Assembly (NCBI RefSeq): GCF_000615945.1
Contig: NZ_BAMO01000030.1
Coordinates: 1-64,000 of the forward strand
Direction: 5' to 3'
From: Caldalkalibacillus mannanilyticus JCM 10596
Lineage (GTDB): Bacteria > Bacillota > Bacilli > Caldalkalibacillales > JCM-10596
DNA: 64,000 bases
Under the pieces are notes generated by a model. It was given only the letters and a program-made list of their open reading frames with translations. It was not told where the DNA came from and made no database searches. Shown piece after piece: positions 47,143-56,008 of the stretch (positions are counted from its first letter, which is position 1; every line of letters starts with the position of its first letter). The position numbers and the translations under genes were made by a program.

Positions 47143-49152
47143 ATGATTCAAATTCAATCCTTATTTCCCAAGTCGATTAATAAGAAATTTATTATTTTTT
47201 TCTTATTAGTTGGATTAATTCCAATGGCTATCACTTCATTTCTAGTCTATCATTCCAGTAGTAACGCAATTATTGAGAAAGAGAAAGAGATCATGCAAGG
47301 CTATACCGTTAGTACAGTATTCGGAATGGAACAATGGTTGGATAAACGTCTGGATGAGGTAAAAATAGTGGCAAATTCAGGGGCGATCCAAGAAGGAAGT
47401 TTAGAAAGTCAGCTTCAATTGATGAATGTCGTAAAAAATCAAGATCCCACTTATGAAACTGTTGTCTTTACTGGTCAAAATGGTATTGTGCAAGCACATA
47501 CAACGAATGAGCACATAGGAGTCCTAGATCTTTCTAGTCGTCAGTATTTTCAAAATGGTATGGCTGGACAAGATACGATCTCAAGTGTTCTTACTTCCAA
47601 TGCAACCGGAAATCGAATTGTTGTAGTCGCTACTCCTGTTGTGAGCCCTGGTGGTTCAAAGTTGGGAGTCATGTCAGCTTCAATAAATTTTGAAGAACTA
47701 ATTAATCAATTTTTGCAAAGTGATCATTTTACTCAAAATCAAATCGGAAATGTGTTCATTGATGATCAAAACATTATTCAAGCCCATCCAAACAAAGAGT
47801 TCATTGGTTTATCCTTGGATGAGTCTGGAATTGAAGGAGAGCTCTTATCACTGTTTCACACTGGAAAAGAGGAAGCAGGGACTGCTTTGATAAAAATAGA
47901 CGGAGAGAGCATGCTTGTAAGTTACGCACCGATCGAAAAAGCAGGCTATGGAATTTATTTTTTTACTCCCCTATCATCTATTCTGACTGTAGCCAATACG
48001 ATTAGAAGTAAAACCTTATTACTTATGGGGTTATCAGCAATTATCATTACTTTATTTGCGATAATCATTGCAAGGAGCATGAGTCGCCCCATCAAATTAA
48101 TTACTAGTCATGTTCAAAATATAGCTGATGGAGACTTAACGAGTGAGGAGCTTAAAGTCCAAAACAAGGATGAGATTGGAGTATTAGCGCAGAATGTTAA
48201 TCAGATGGCAAACAATTTGAAAGAAATGATTGATCGTGTTAGTGATAGTGCTGACAGAGTCGCTGCTTCATCTGAGCAGCTTTCAGCAAGTGCTGATCAG
48301 GTTAGCCTCTCTACAGAGCAGGTTACTTATTCTATTCAAGAAGTTGCCAATGGAGCTGATCAACAATCTAATGGAGTCAATAAAAGCTCCCAATCTCTTA
48401 GTGGACTAAATGCTGGTGTACAACAAATTGCAAAATCATCAGCGAATATCGCCAAGGTTGCCAATGTTACAATTAAGAAAGCCGAGGAAGGCGGAGAATC
48501 TGTAATAAATAACGTTCAAAAAATGAATAAAATCCACGACTCTGTTACCCACTCTGTTACCATTACAGACATTCTTGTTGAGCGTTCAAAGGAAATTAAT
48601 AATATTCTAGAAGTGATTACTTCCATTGCAGAACAGACTAATTTACTCGCATTAAATGCAGCTATTGAAGCTGCCAGAGCTGGTGAACATGGAAAAGGGT
48701 TTGCTGTTGTTGCAGATGAAGTAAGGAAATTAGCAGAAAGCTCTCAACATTCATCTAAACAAATATCTAATATTATTATAGAAATCCAAAAGGAAATGGA
48801 TCAGACTAACAATGCAATGAATGGAGTCATGGAAGAAGTGAAAGAAGGTTTAATCTTAGCGAATAATACCCAAAATCACTTTCAAGAAATTATTGACGCA
48901 ACAAATCAAGTCGCAGAACAAATCTCCAATATGGCTGCAACTACTGAGAAGATTTCTGCTGAAGTTGAACAAGTTTCATCTTCCTTCAATGACATTTCAA
49001 GTATAACCGACAATACAACAAAAAATGCCCAAGAGGTTGCTGCTGCTTCTGAGCAACAATTAGCTTCTATGGAGGAAATTAGCTCCTCAGCACAGTACTT
49101 AAGTCAAATGGCATTGGATCTTAAACATTTTATTAGCAAATTTAAAGTATAG
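47143..49152 (+). CDS. Methyl-accepting chemotaxis protein
   Basis: A 669-residue receptor. TM1 at about 17-38, extracellular double-Cache sensing domain (about 40-280), TM2 at about 286-308, HAMP ([24 protein letters not shown]), long signalling coiled coil with the CheA/CheW-binding hairpin [48 protein letters not shown] before the ATG. The dCache class usually binds amino acids or organic acids. No other chemotaxis genes are nearby. Confidence 0.95.
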   Translation: MIQIQSLFPKSINKKFIIFFLLVGLIPMAITSFLVYHSSSNAIIEKEKEIMQGYTVSTVFGMEQWLDKRLDEVKIVANSGAIQEGSLESQLQLMNVVKNQDPTYETVVFTGQNGIVQAHTTNEHIGVLDLSSRQYFQNGMAGQDTISSVLTSNATGNRIVVVATPVVSPGGSKLGVMSASINFEELINQFLQSDHFTQNQIGNVFIDDQNIIQAHPNKEFIGLSLDESGIEGELLSLFHTGKEEAGTALIKIDGESMLVSYAPIEKAGYGIYFFTPLSSILTVANTIRSKTLLLMGLSAIIITLFAIIIARSMSRPIKLITSHVQNIADGDLTSEELKVQNKDEIGVLAQNVNQMANNLKEMIDRVSDSADRVAASSEQLSASADQVSLSTEQVTYSIQEVANGADQQSNGVNKSSQSLSGLNAGVQQIAKSSANIAKVANVTIKKAEEGGESVINNVQKMNKIHDSVTHSVTITDILVERSKEINNILEVITSIAEQTNLLALNAAIEAARAGEHGKGFAVVADEVRKLAESSQHSSKQISNIIIEIQKEMDQTNNAMNGVMEEVKEGLILANNTQNHFQEIIDATNQVAEQISNMAATTEKISAEVEQVSSSFNDISSITDNTTKNAQEVAAASEQQLASMEEISSSAQYLSQMALDLKHFISKFKV

Positions 49153-49252
49153 GTACTATTTTTCTTGGGAAATTCAAATTTAATCTACCATTTTATTAAA
49201 AATAGTGGTAAAATAAACAATAATCTGAAAAATTTCTCAAGGAGGGGTTATC

Positions 49253-50236
49253 TTGAGTCAAAAACTGAGTCTGATTCCTTTTTACATTGAGAGCTTTGTT
49301 GAGCCATTAGCTGAGATTCCACAAGGAGTCACAATGTCACAGGCTCCAGAGATTTGGGATCGAAGTGAAAAAGGAAAAGGAGTCGTTGTAGCCGTCATTG
49401 ATACTGGATGTGACAGCCGTCATCCTGATTTGAAAGATCGAATTATTGGTGGAAGGAATTTCACAGATGATGATCAGTCAGATGCAAACAACTTCACAGA
49501 CTATAGTGGACATGGAACCCATGTGGCAGGTACGATTGCAGCTTCTTTGAATGGACAAGGAGTAGCCGGAGTTGCTCCAGAAGCGGATCTCTTGATTTTG
49601 AAAGTGTTAAGAAAGGACCCTGTTACAGGAAATTTTTCAGGAACATATGAATGGGTTATTCAAGCGATTGATTACGCAATCGAGCAAAAGGTACAGATTA
49701 TTTCAATGTCCTTAGGCGGACCGTATAATCATCCTGGGCTTCATGCTGCGGTGAAACGGGCGATCAGTAAAAACATCTTGGTGGTATGTGCCGCAGGAAA
49801 TGAAGGAGATGGACGCCACGATACTACTGAGTTTTCTTACCCAGCAGGCTACAACGAGGTGATTTCGGTAGGAGCCATTGATTTTGAGAAAAGGTCTGCC
49901 TACTTTACCAATTCTAATAATGAAATTGATTTAGTGGCTCCGGGGATGAACGTGTTGTCTACTTACATCGGTGGAAGGTATGCTCAAATGAGCGGGACCT
50001 CTATGTCAGCTCCTCATGTATCAGGGGCTTTAGCCTTACTGATTAACTTAGGGAAAAAAGAATTTGAAAGAGAACTGACAGAGCCAGAGCTATACGCTCA
50101 ACTGATCAAACGCACCATTCCTTTAGGCTATCCTAAAACCTTAGAAGGAAATGGAAGGCTTGCCTTAGCATTGCCGGAAAAAGTAGCTGAGGTTTTTGGT
50201 CCACTAAATATGACAAATACACGCTACACTCCATAG
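49253..50236 (+). CDS. isp: Intracellular subtilisin-like serine protease
   Basis: A 327-residue subtilase without signal peptide. A short N-terminal pro-region carries LIPF, like the LIPY/F motif that blocks the active site in intracellular subtilisins. Catalytic triad Asp in VIDTGCDSRHPDL, His in GHGTHVAGT and Ser in SGTSMSAPH; oxyanion Asn in CAAGNEG. It degrades cytosolic proteins in stationary phase. TTG start at 49253 after AAGGAGGGG. Single-gene unit with terminator. Confidence 0.93.
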   Translation: MSQKLSLIPFYIESFVEPLAEIPQGVTMSQAPEIWDRSEKGKGVVVAVIDTGCDSRHPDLKDRIIGGRNFTDDDQSDANNFTDYSGHGTHVAGTIAASLNGQGVAGVAPEADLLILKVLRKDPVTGNFSGTYEWVIQAIDYAIEQKVQIISMSLGGPYNHPGLHAAVKRAISKNILVVCAAGNEGDGRHDTTEFSYPAGYNEVISVGAIDFEKRSAYFTNSNNEIDLVAPGMNVLSTYIGGRYAQMSGTSMSAPHVSGALALLINLGKKEFERELTEPELYAQLIKRTIPLGYPKTLEGNGRLALALPEKVAEVFGPLNMTNTRYTP

Positions 50237-50250
50237 GCTTTCCAGCTTGA

Positions 50251-50298
50251 AAAGCGATACCTTACCCGCAAGAGAGGGCAAAGGTATCGCTTTATTTT
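50251..50298 (+). terminator. Terminator after the intracellular protease
   Basis: AAAGCGATACCTT pairs with AAGGTATCGCTTT, then ATTTT. Confidence 0.8.
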
Positions 50299-50340
50299 AA
50301 TGCATTTTTTTTACAAATATAATAACGTGTCTATGAGTGC

Positions 50341-50640
50341 CTATGATTCCTGCTTTCTTTGAAACTCATCATATTGTTGAAGCATTTGTTTAGTAATTCC
50401 ATATTTCCTTGTCAGGAATGTATACATGTCTTCAAATAATTCGTTATATACCTCCTTTAATTCTCTGCCCTTCTTAAAGGCTTCACGATAGACGAAATCT
50501 CTTCCAGCTGGAGAACAAATGGCTTGATCGATGAAATGAAGCATGACACGGTGATACTTATAAGGTACTTTTCTATAATCTCCTCGCTCAAAACGACTTC
50601 TAATAATGGTAAAGGCTTTTTTCTTAAAGCGTTTCTTCAT
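50341..50640 (-). CDS. Unknown small basic protein
   Basis: A 99-residue basic helical protein (MKKRFKKKAFTIIRSRFERGDYRKVPYKYH...), no known motif. ATG 50640 is preferred, with AAGGGG eight bases before; the frame extends to 50664 and overlaps the upstream HTH gene stop. It is the second gene of an XRE-led leftward operon, so it may work with, or be controlled by, that regulator. Confidence 0.65.
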   Translation of the reverse strand: MKKRFKKKAFTIIRSRFERGDYRKVPYKYHRVMLHFIDQAICSPAGRDFVYREAFKKGRELKEVYNELFEDMYTFLTRKYGITKQMLQQYDEFQRKQES

Positions 50641-50653
50641 TACGATTTCCCCT

Positions 50654-50920
50654 TCACTTGTCATTTTTTTTTATATCAGTCCTCTTTTTCACTTCTTTCT
50701 TTTGTTTCTTTTTAGTTAACTCCTCTTGCAAAAAAATATCATCTGGGGTCTTTCCAAACACGGCGGCAATTTTCACTGCCAAATCATAAGATAATCCTCG
50801 CTGTCCGTTTTCTATTTGCCAATAGTAAGGTTTACTTACTCCAATCATATCTGCCATTTCTTGAAGAGTTCGATTATGTGTCTGTCTCATTTGAAATAAT
50901 TTTTTGCGGACCAACATCAT
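50654..50920 (-). CDS. XRE-family HTH regulator (leftward)
   Basis: An 88-residue protein with LFQMRQTHNRTLQEMADMIGVSKPYYWQIENGQRGLSYDLAVKIAAVFGKTPDDIF, a complete Cro/CI HTH, and a Lys-rich tail. GGAGGGA precedes ATG ATG. It lies opposite another XRE gene, with a six-site GTTAAC array between. Confidence 0.9.
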   Translation of the reverse strand: MMLVRKKLFQMRQTHNRTLQEMADMIGVSKPYYWQIENGQRGLSYDLAVKIAAVFGKTPDDIFLQEELTKKKQKKEVKKRTDIKKNDK

Positions 50921-50945
50921 TCCCTCCTCTCAAAGTAACCTTCTA

Positions 50946-51039
50946 GTTAACTATATAATAGGTTAACTACCAGTTAATGTCAAACAAAAATTTCTATTTA
51001 GTTAACTTTATTTACGTTAACAATCTGTTAACCTATAAT
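50946..51039. promoter_or_regulatory. Divergent promoters with a GTTAAC operator array
   Basis: GTTAAC occurs at 50946, 50962, 51001, 51016 and 51027, plus GTTAAT at 50973. The six sites form two triplets spaced 16/11 and 15/11. Leftward promoter: TTGACA (50983-50978) and TATTAT (50960-50955), 17 bp spacer. Rightward promoter: TTTACG (51011-51016) and TATAAT (51034-51039), 17 bp spacer. In each promoter two sites, 11 bp apart, sit in or at the edge of the spacer, so a bound regulator would block RNA polymerase. Confidence 0.8.
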
Positions 51040-51085
51040 CAAAGTATCTAATCAGTACAGAAATCACTAGAAGAGTGGGGGAGTA

Positions 51086-51433
51086 ATGATGACCTTTTCA
51101 ACTCGACTTCGCAAAGCGAGGCTAAATCGTAAGCTGACTCAAGAGCAGCTAGGCAAAATGGTCAACGTGACAAAAGTATCCATCTCTGGCTATGAGAATG
51201 GCAATCGAACTCCTGATTTAGAAACCCTGCAAAATATCGCCAATGTGCTCGACATTTCTCTGGATTGGCTGCTTTGTCGTTCTGAGGTCCAAAGCGTTAA
51301 GGAAAGTGGGGCAGAGTATGGGATTCCAGGAGAGGATCTATCTGAGGATGAAAAAGAGTATTTAAAACAAAGCCTAGAAGACTTCCGAAAGCTAAAAGCA
51401 AAAATTCTAGCAGAACGTGATAAACAAGAGTAA
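51086..51433 (+). CDS. XRE-family HTH regulator (rightward)
   Basis: A 115-residue protein with FSTRLRKARLNRKLTQEQLGKMVNVTKVSISGYENGNRTPDLETLQNIANVLDISLDWLL, a complete Cro/CI HTH, and an acidic/basic coiled tail that may dimerise. The second ATG (51089) is better spaced from GGGGGAG than the first. It has its own promoter inside the GTTAAC array and its own terminator. Confidence 0.9.
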   Translation: MMTFSTRLRKARLNRKLTQEQLGKMVNVTKVSISGYENGNRTPDLETLQNIANVLDISLDWLLCRSEVQSVKESGAEYGIPGEDLSEDEKEYLKQSLEDFRKLKAKILAERDKQE

Positions 51434-51436
51434 GCA

Positions 51437-51473
51437 CCCTGACATTCGAAGGATCGAATGGCTAGGGTGTTTT
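51437..51473 (+). terminator. Terminator after the rightward XRE gene
   Basis: CACCCT..CATTCG pairs with CGAATG..AGGGTG, then nine T. Confidence 0.85.
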
Positions 51474-51584
51474 TTTTTGTAGATTATCCTTCAAAAAAAA
51501 AGAAAATAATGTCGACAAAAAGATAGTGCATAGTACTTTGCAATACATAGTAGGTTGTGATATGATGTAAAAAATAGGATTCAA

Positions 51585-51911
51585 GTGGTGGAGGTGGGAT
51601 ATATTAACACTCAATTTAAGAAAGGGGTCTTAGAGCTTTGTGTTCTTTCCATCCTTAGAGAACAGGATCATTATGGCTATAATTTAGTCAAAGAGATCAG
51701 CTCAAAGTTCCCTGTAACAGAAGGAACAATCTATCCTCTCCTGCGTAGATTAACAGCTGAAGAATATGTGACCACTTATCTAGTGGAATCCGAACAAGGT
51801 CCAGCTAGAAAATACTACACATTAACAGAGAAAGGCTCTATATATAGAGATGAGCTAGCACTGGAATGGAAACAATTAGTAGACATTATTCGATATTTTA
51901 ATGTGGATTAA
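51585..51911 (+). CDS. PadR-family transcriptional regulator
   Basis: A winged-helix regulator of about 102-108 residues: NTQFKKGVLELCVLSILREQDHYGYNLVKEISSKFPVTEGTIYPLLRRL is the PadR signature. The start is uncertain. GTG 51585 has a weak AGGA; ATT 51603 sits six bases after GGAGGTG and puts the initiator exactly before NTQFKKG, where relatives begin with Met. It heads a PadR - DUF1700 - ABC set, a common layout. Confidence 0.9.
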   Translation: MVEVGYINTQFKKGVLELCVLSILREQDHYGYNLVKEISSKFPVTEGTIYPLLRRLTAEEYVTTYLVESEQGPARKYYTLTEKGSIYRDELALEWKQLVDIIRYFNVD

Positions 51912-51935
51912 CTTTGGGGGAGAAGGAGAGTTTTT

Positions 51936-52478
51936 ATGACAAAAAAAGATTTTTTACATCAACTAAGACGCCACTTAGATGGTCTTCCGCATCAAGAAGT
52001 AGAAGAGATACTTAATGATATGGAGGATCATTTTCATTTAGGGCTGGAGGAAGGAAAAACAGAACAGGAAATCACAAAGATTTTAGGAGATCCGATAAAA
52101 ATAGCTAAAACCATCAAGCGGGATTATTTTTTTACCCATGCTACGGAGAATCATTCGTGGGTTTCTTTCTACAAAGGAGTCGTCATGGCGATGGGGTTAG
52201 GATTTGTAAATCTTTTTCTCATCTTTCCTCTTTTTCTACTAGTAGCTACAGTGATTCTAGGTTTATGGGGATCAGGACTTCTATTTATCCTTTCTTCCTT
52301 CGTTATTTTTACGAGAGTGGATGTTTTAACCGCTTTGTTTAACAGCGTGTTGGTAGTAGGAATTGGTTTGCTTTTCATCGTGATTGGTAATTGTGCAGCA
52401 ATGCATTGTATCAAACTCATGTTAAAAAATGTTTCATGGAATCGATACTTATTGAGAGGTGAAAACATTGAACAATAA
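51936..52478 (+). CDS. DUF1700/HAAS-domain membrane protein
   Basis: A 180-residue protein. The N-terminal helical HAAS-type domain (KDFLHQLRRHLDGLPHQEVEEILNDMEDHFHLGLEEGKTEQEITKILGDPIKIAKTI) is followed by two or three membrane segments (about 82-160). Such proteins often accompany PadR regulators and ABC exporters. GGGGGAGAAGGAG precedes the ATG. Its end overlaps the start of a 33-residue peptide gene. Confidence 0.85.
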   Translation: MTKKDFLHQLRRHLDGLPHQEVEEILNDMEDHFHLGLEEGKTEQEITKILGDPIKIAKTIKRDYFFTHATENHSWVSFYKGVVMAMGLGFVNLFLIFPLFLLVATVILGLWGSGLLFILSSFVIFTRVDVLTALFNSVLVVGIGLLFIVIGNCAAMHCIKLMLKNVSWNRYLLRGENIEQ

Positions 52479-52569
52479 GAATTTATTCTTTCTTTCGTTG
52501 CTTCTTATCGTGATCGGTTTGATAGGCAGCTGGGTTTTTGGCTTTGAGGGTCTACTATCCTCAGTTTAA
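52468..52569 (+). CDS. Single-pass membrane micropeptide (33 aa)
   Basis: A 33-residue peptide with one hydrophobic helix (LFFLSLLLIVIGLIGSWVF) and a short tail. TTG start with GAGAGGTG eight bases before; it overlaps the DUF1700 gene end by 11 bases and precedes the ABC ATPase gene by 24. Codon usage and own SD support translation; no family recognised. Confidence 0.6.
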   Translation: MNNKNLFFLSLLLIVIGLIGSWVFGFEGLLSSV

Positions 52570-52593
52570 GAATAGAGAGGGGGAGGGAAGAGC

Positions 52594-53513
52594 ATGAATT
52601 TACATTGCCTTGAGCTGAAAAATGTGAGTAAAAAAGTAGGCAAGACTGAGATTCTCAGGAATATATCACTTGAAGTGAGAAGAGGAGAGATCATGGGTCT
52701 GCTTGGTCCCAATGGAGCTGGAAAAACAACGCTGATGCGTCTGATTGTACAGCTCTCTAAATTGTCCAAAGGGAATATTTACATCGATGGACTAGATGTC
52801 ACGGAGCATTTTGAACAAGCGATGCAAAAAGTGGGGGTGATTATTGAATCTCCCATCTGTATCCCTTCATGACAGGGACTCAGAATCTTGCGTACTTCTC
52901 TAAGCTGGGTAAAAGGCAGGTATCGGAGCAAAGGATAAGAGAGCTAGTAGAGATGGTAGGCTTAAGGAACGGAATTAATAAAAAGGTAAAAAACTATTCT
53001 CTGGGAATGAAACAGCGCTTAGGATTAGCTCAAGCCTTGCTCCATTCCCCCAGCTTGCTTATTCTTGATGAGCCAATGAATGGGCTTGATCCTGAAGGAA
53101 TGGTCGACTTGCGAAATCTATTAAGAAACTTAGCCAAGCAAGGAGTGACGATCTTAGTTTCGAGTCATTTGCTAATCGAGATGCAGTCCCTCTGTGATCG
53201 AGTGGCATTTATTCAAGAAGGCAGGCTCATTAAGCTTGAGAACATCACTCACTCCTCTGTTCGAAGCAGGCTGAAAAAAATCATTTTTCAAGTTGACAGG
53301 GCTGATGCCGCTCAAAGCTGCTTGCATAATTATAAATCAGCGGTGGTCAGTGAAGTATCTGACACCTCCTTAGCTGTAACTCTAGATCCAGAGCATGTGC
53401 CTGATGTTATTGAGCGATTAGTGTTCCATCAAGTGAAAATCTATGATATGTACAAGGAAAAGGAAAACCTAGAAGAAATGTATCTAGAGATTGCCAAAGG
53501 AGGTGGGAGGTAA
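52594..53513 (+). CDS. ABC transporter ATP-binding protein, frame broken near 52865
   Basis: An ABC-2-type exporter ATPase. Walker A GPNGAGKTT, signature YSLGMKQRLGLAQALL (variant of LSGGQ), Walker B LLILDEPMNGLDP and SSHLL switch. One missing base near 52865 (atcccttcatg) breaks the frame; restoring it joins I-I-E-S-P to F-M-T-G-T-Q-N-L and gives 306 residues. Its TAA overlaps the permease ATG by one base. GGGAGGGAAG before the ATG. Confidence 0.9.
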
Positions 53514-54466
53514 TGTGGTTCGTTCATCTCACTCTTGGAGAACTGAAAAAATTATTTTGTCAGCGTAGACACCTTCTTTATTTGTTGATATTAACCTCCC
53601 TTATTCTGATCGTAGGTGTCATTATGAGTAGTATGCTCCACGTGACAGAGGATCTGAATTGGAGAGAGCATCTGATTCAGGAATTCATTGAGGAACAGGA
53701 AAAGCCTCAGATGGAAGTCCAAGGCTTGTATTATTCTCCTGATGTGAAATACAAGGAGTACTACCTGGAGCATGATCTCAATCCCTATTACTGGAATGCG
53801 TGGCGCTTTGTCAGCTCTGTAACGACCAATGGTTTAGATATATTTATCTCTCTTTTTGCTATTCTGGTTGCCTGTAGTATGGTTTCTAAAGAGTTTTCTT
53901 GGGGTACAATGAAAGTTCTTGCTGTGCGCCCATTTAAAAGATGGAAAATCCTGATTTCAAAATATATAGCGACTCTGATCTATACTGTACTGCTTATGGG
54001 AGTATATGCGGTGATGAGTTATTTGATCGGCGGCTTCTTATTTGATTTTGGTGGGCATGATTACGCCTTAGTGAGAAAAGACCTTAGTGGAAGCTTTTAT
54101 GAAATAGCGGTCATTCAATCAGCCCTTGAAGTACTTGTCTTACGATTTTTGCCCATTTTTGTCCTTGTCACCATCGCTTTTATGCTCTCAACCATTGTTC
54201 GAAATCAAGCTATTGCCTTAGGAATTTCCATATTTACTCTGTTTGGAGGAAGTATTTTGGGAGGAGCCCCCTTCCTAGCCAAATATTCTTGGTATAAGCT
54301 CACTCTATTTCCACACTTGAACTTAGTCGCGTATATCAATGCAGATGCAGGGGTTGCTCTTCAAGATATCCCCATTCTCTTCTCCGTCATAGCACTGTTG
54401 GTGTATCTCCTGCTCTTGCTTAGTATTTCAATCCTTGCCTTTACTAGACAAGATATCAAAGCATAG
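53513..54466 (+). CDS. ABC-2-type transporter permease
   Basis: A 317-residue membrane protein with six membrane segments and a ~75-residue outer loop after the first (HVTEDLNWREHLIQEF...). FSWGTMKVLAVRPFKRWKILISKYIATLIYT is the typical coupling-helix segment of ABC-2 permeases. Partner of the preceding ATPase; bacitracin- or peptide-type export/resistance is common for such pairs, substrate unknown. Confidence 0.88.
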   Translation: MWFVHLTLGELKKLFCQRRHLLYLLILTSLILIVGVIMSSMLHVTEDLNWREHLIQEFIEEQEKPQMEVQGLYYSPDVKYKEYYLEHDLNPYYWNAWRFVSSVTTNGLDIFISLFAILVACSMVSKEFSWGTMKVLAVRPFKRWKILISKYIATLIYTVLLMGVYAVMSYLIGGFLFDFGGHDYALVRKDLSGSFYEIAVIQSALEVLVLRFLPIFVLVTIAFMLSTIVRNQAIALGISIFTLFGGSILGGAPFLAKYSWYKLTLFPHLNLVAYINADAGVALQDIPILFSVIALLVYLLLLLSISILAFTRQDIKA

Positions 54467-54503
54467 ATCAGACTAGAATATATTCTATAAACCCTTTCTT
54501 AAT

Positions 54504-54530
54504 AGGGAGAAATCACTCTCCCTTTTTTTC
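54504..54530 (+). terminator. Terminator after the ABC permease
   Basis: AGGGAGA (54504-54510) pairs with TCTCCCT (54517-54523), then T-run. Confidence 0.85.
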
Positions 54531-54614
54531 TATTATTTTAAAAAAACAAAAAAATCAAAATTAATACTACGAATCCATTTACTCCCTTGGAAAAATAGGT
54601 TAAAATAACAATGT

Positions 54615-54924
54615 GAGGTTCGAATCTAGTAGAATTAGGGATTTGGGAGGAGAAATGGTAATGAATTTCAAAAAAATGTTGAAGGAAAAGCGTGTGGTGA
54701 TTCCTACTGACAATCTAATGAAATCTGCAAATCCTGATGGTGGAGTTTTGGCATGGAGCGGTTATGTATTGGTTTGGAAAGCGGATTCGGACAAGCCTGA
54801 GTCTTTACAAGAAACGTTAAATGTAAGTACACCGTGCGTGGAGGCATAAGAGTTATCATTTTGAATAAAATTATTCTAAAAAAATTTTAAGTAATCCCTT
54901 GAAGGTCTAAATTATTCGAACCTC
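54615..54924. repeat. 11-bp inverted repeats flanking a small peptide gene
   Basis: GAGGTTCGAAT (54615-54625) and its exact reverse complement ATTCGAACCTC (54914-54924) bracket the 62-residue peptide gene, ~290 bases apart. No transposase is present. They could be operators, mRNA pairing arms, or chance. Confidence 0.55.
54661..54849 (+). CDS. Small peptide (62 aa) ahead of three unknown proteins, possible precursor
   Basis: A 62-residue peptide: a basic, helical first part (MNFKKMLKEKRVVIP), a middle NPDGGVLAWSGYVLVWKADSD rich in Gly and aromatics, and a tail ending STPCVEA with one Cys. GGGAGG lies ten bases before ATG 54661; ATG 54655 is also possible. No signal peptide and no known family. 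It has the size and two-part look of a modified-peptide precursor, but no recognised modification enzyme is beside it. It is followed ~200 bases later by three related proteins. Confidence 0.6.
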   Translation: MNFKKMLKEKRVVIPTDNLMKSANPDGGVLAWSGYVLVWKADSDKPESLQETLNVSTPCVEA

Positions 54925-55046
54925 GCGCCTTTAATTAACTGATTATTCCTAAAATTTAATCAAAATTTAATAAATACATATCGATACCCGTTAAGTAGTT
55001 GGTGTAGTTAGCTCTGAGAAAATGATAACTAAGGAGCAGAAGATCC

Positions 55047-55988
55047 ATGGTAAATACAATAAGAAATACAGTAGATGAAAAGGTGTGCGAACTGGCAAAC
55101 ACGTCTCTCGATTGGATCATTCGGAATATCGAGTTTTTTGATGTTCGCAATCAGGTTTCCGACGATTTTAGATGGAAACTAAAAACGTATGTGGAACTCG
55201 TTTTTTTGACCAATTACTTGCTGCGTAGCAAATTGTATGAACAGGATCAACGTCTACAAAAAATCATTCAATTTAATCTGGACATTTGTCAGTCTTTTGA
55301 TGTGGAAGCCATGATTTATCACGATCCTGATGGACTTGCTGGGCTTGCCATTGTTGAAGAGTTTCTTCAGCTTACGGATGAAACGAAGCTAAGCTTTGCG
55401 TTTACATTAGCCAAATTTTGGGCCTATCAGGTTACGGATATCTTGAAAAAAATACCTTTCCGACTAATGGACTTAAAATACAGCTTGGAACGAGCAGGGA
55501 TAGCAAATGATCTCCCTTCCTATAGGGAGCTATATAACAGAACCGTTCTCGGGAAAAAAGCAGCCCCGCCGTACATGTCAACAATGGATATATATAGTAT
55601 TACTCACACGGTTTTTTATCTTACGGATATGGGACATGCTAGAAACCTGATCGTAGATACGAAGGAACTGCAAGCGATTTTTCAGACTTTATTAAAACTA
55701 CTAGCCATCTCTATTAGTGAAAGAAATTTAGATCTGATGGGTGAATTGCTTATGTGCTTATCTTTTTTAGAGCCGCATGTAGAGCAGGAGGCTGCCCCTC
55801 ATCTGACGGAGCTTGCTTGGAATTTGATTTATACAGGGCGTTTGCCTGAGGGAGCGATCCCTAGTGTTACCTTTCACGCTCCACAGTTATCTGGCTTAAG
55901 CCAGAAGGAACAAGAAAAGCATATCTTTACTCATTGTTATCATCCTACGCTCGTCATTGCAGGTGCAACAACAGCTTGGATGAAATAA
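55047..55988 (+). CDS. Unknown all-helical protein 1 of 3
   Basis: A 313-residue soluble, almost wholly helical protein. The second half has YSITHTVFYLTDMGHARN, LLAISISERNLDLMGELLMCLSFLEPH and ...ELAWNLIYTGRLPEGAIPSV...HCYHPTLVIAG. The tail with THxxFYxTD and HCYHPTL reminds me of an uncharacterised actinobacterial domain (DUF6895-like, from memory). The same segments can be aligned by eye with the next two proteins. AAGGAGCAG precedes the ATG. Function unknown; alpha/alpha toroid or helical repeat fold is my guess. Confidence 0.7.
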   Translation: MVNTIRNTVDEKVCELANTSLDWIIRNIEFFDVRNQVSDDFRWKLKTYVELVFLTNYLLRSKLYEQDQRLQKIIQFNLDICQSFDVEAMIYHDPDGLAGLAIVEEFLQLTDETKLSFAFTLAKFWAYQVTDILKKIPFRLMDLKYSLERAGIANDLPSYRELYNRTVLGKKAAPPYMSTMDIYSITHTVFYLTDMGHARNLIVDTKELQAIFQTLLKLLAISISERNLDLMGELLMCLSFLEPHVEQEAAPHLTELAWNLIYTGRLPEGAIPSVTFHAPQLSGLSQKEQEKHIFTHCYHPTLVIAGATTAWMK

Positions 55989-56008
55989 CGAACGGGAGGG
56001 TTGGTGAC

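Noticed and set aside
50654-51433. The two XRE genes as a toxin-antitoxin or phage immunity module
   Set aside because: No toxin, ImmA-type protease, integrase or att-like repeats are present; the small basic protein is unrecognised, so the claim would be unsupported.
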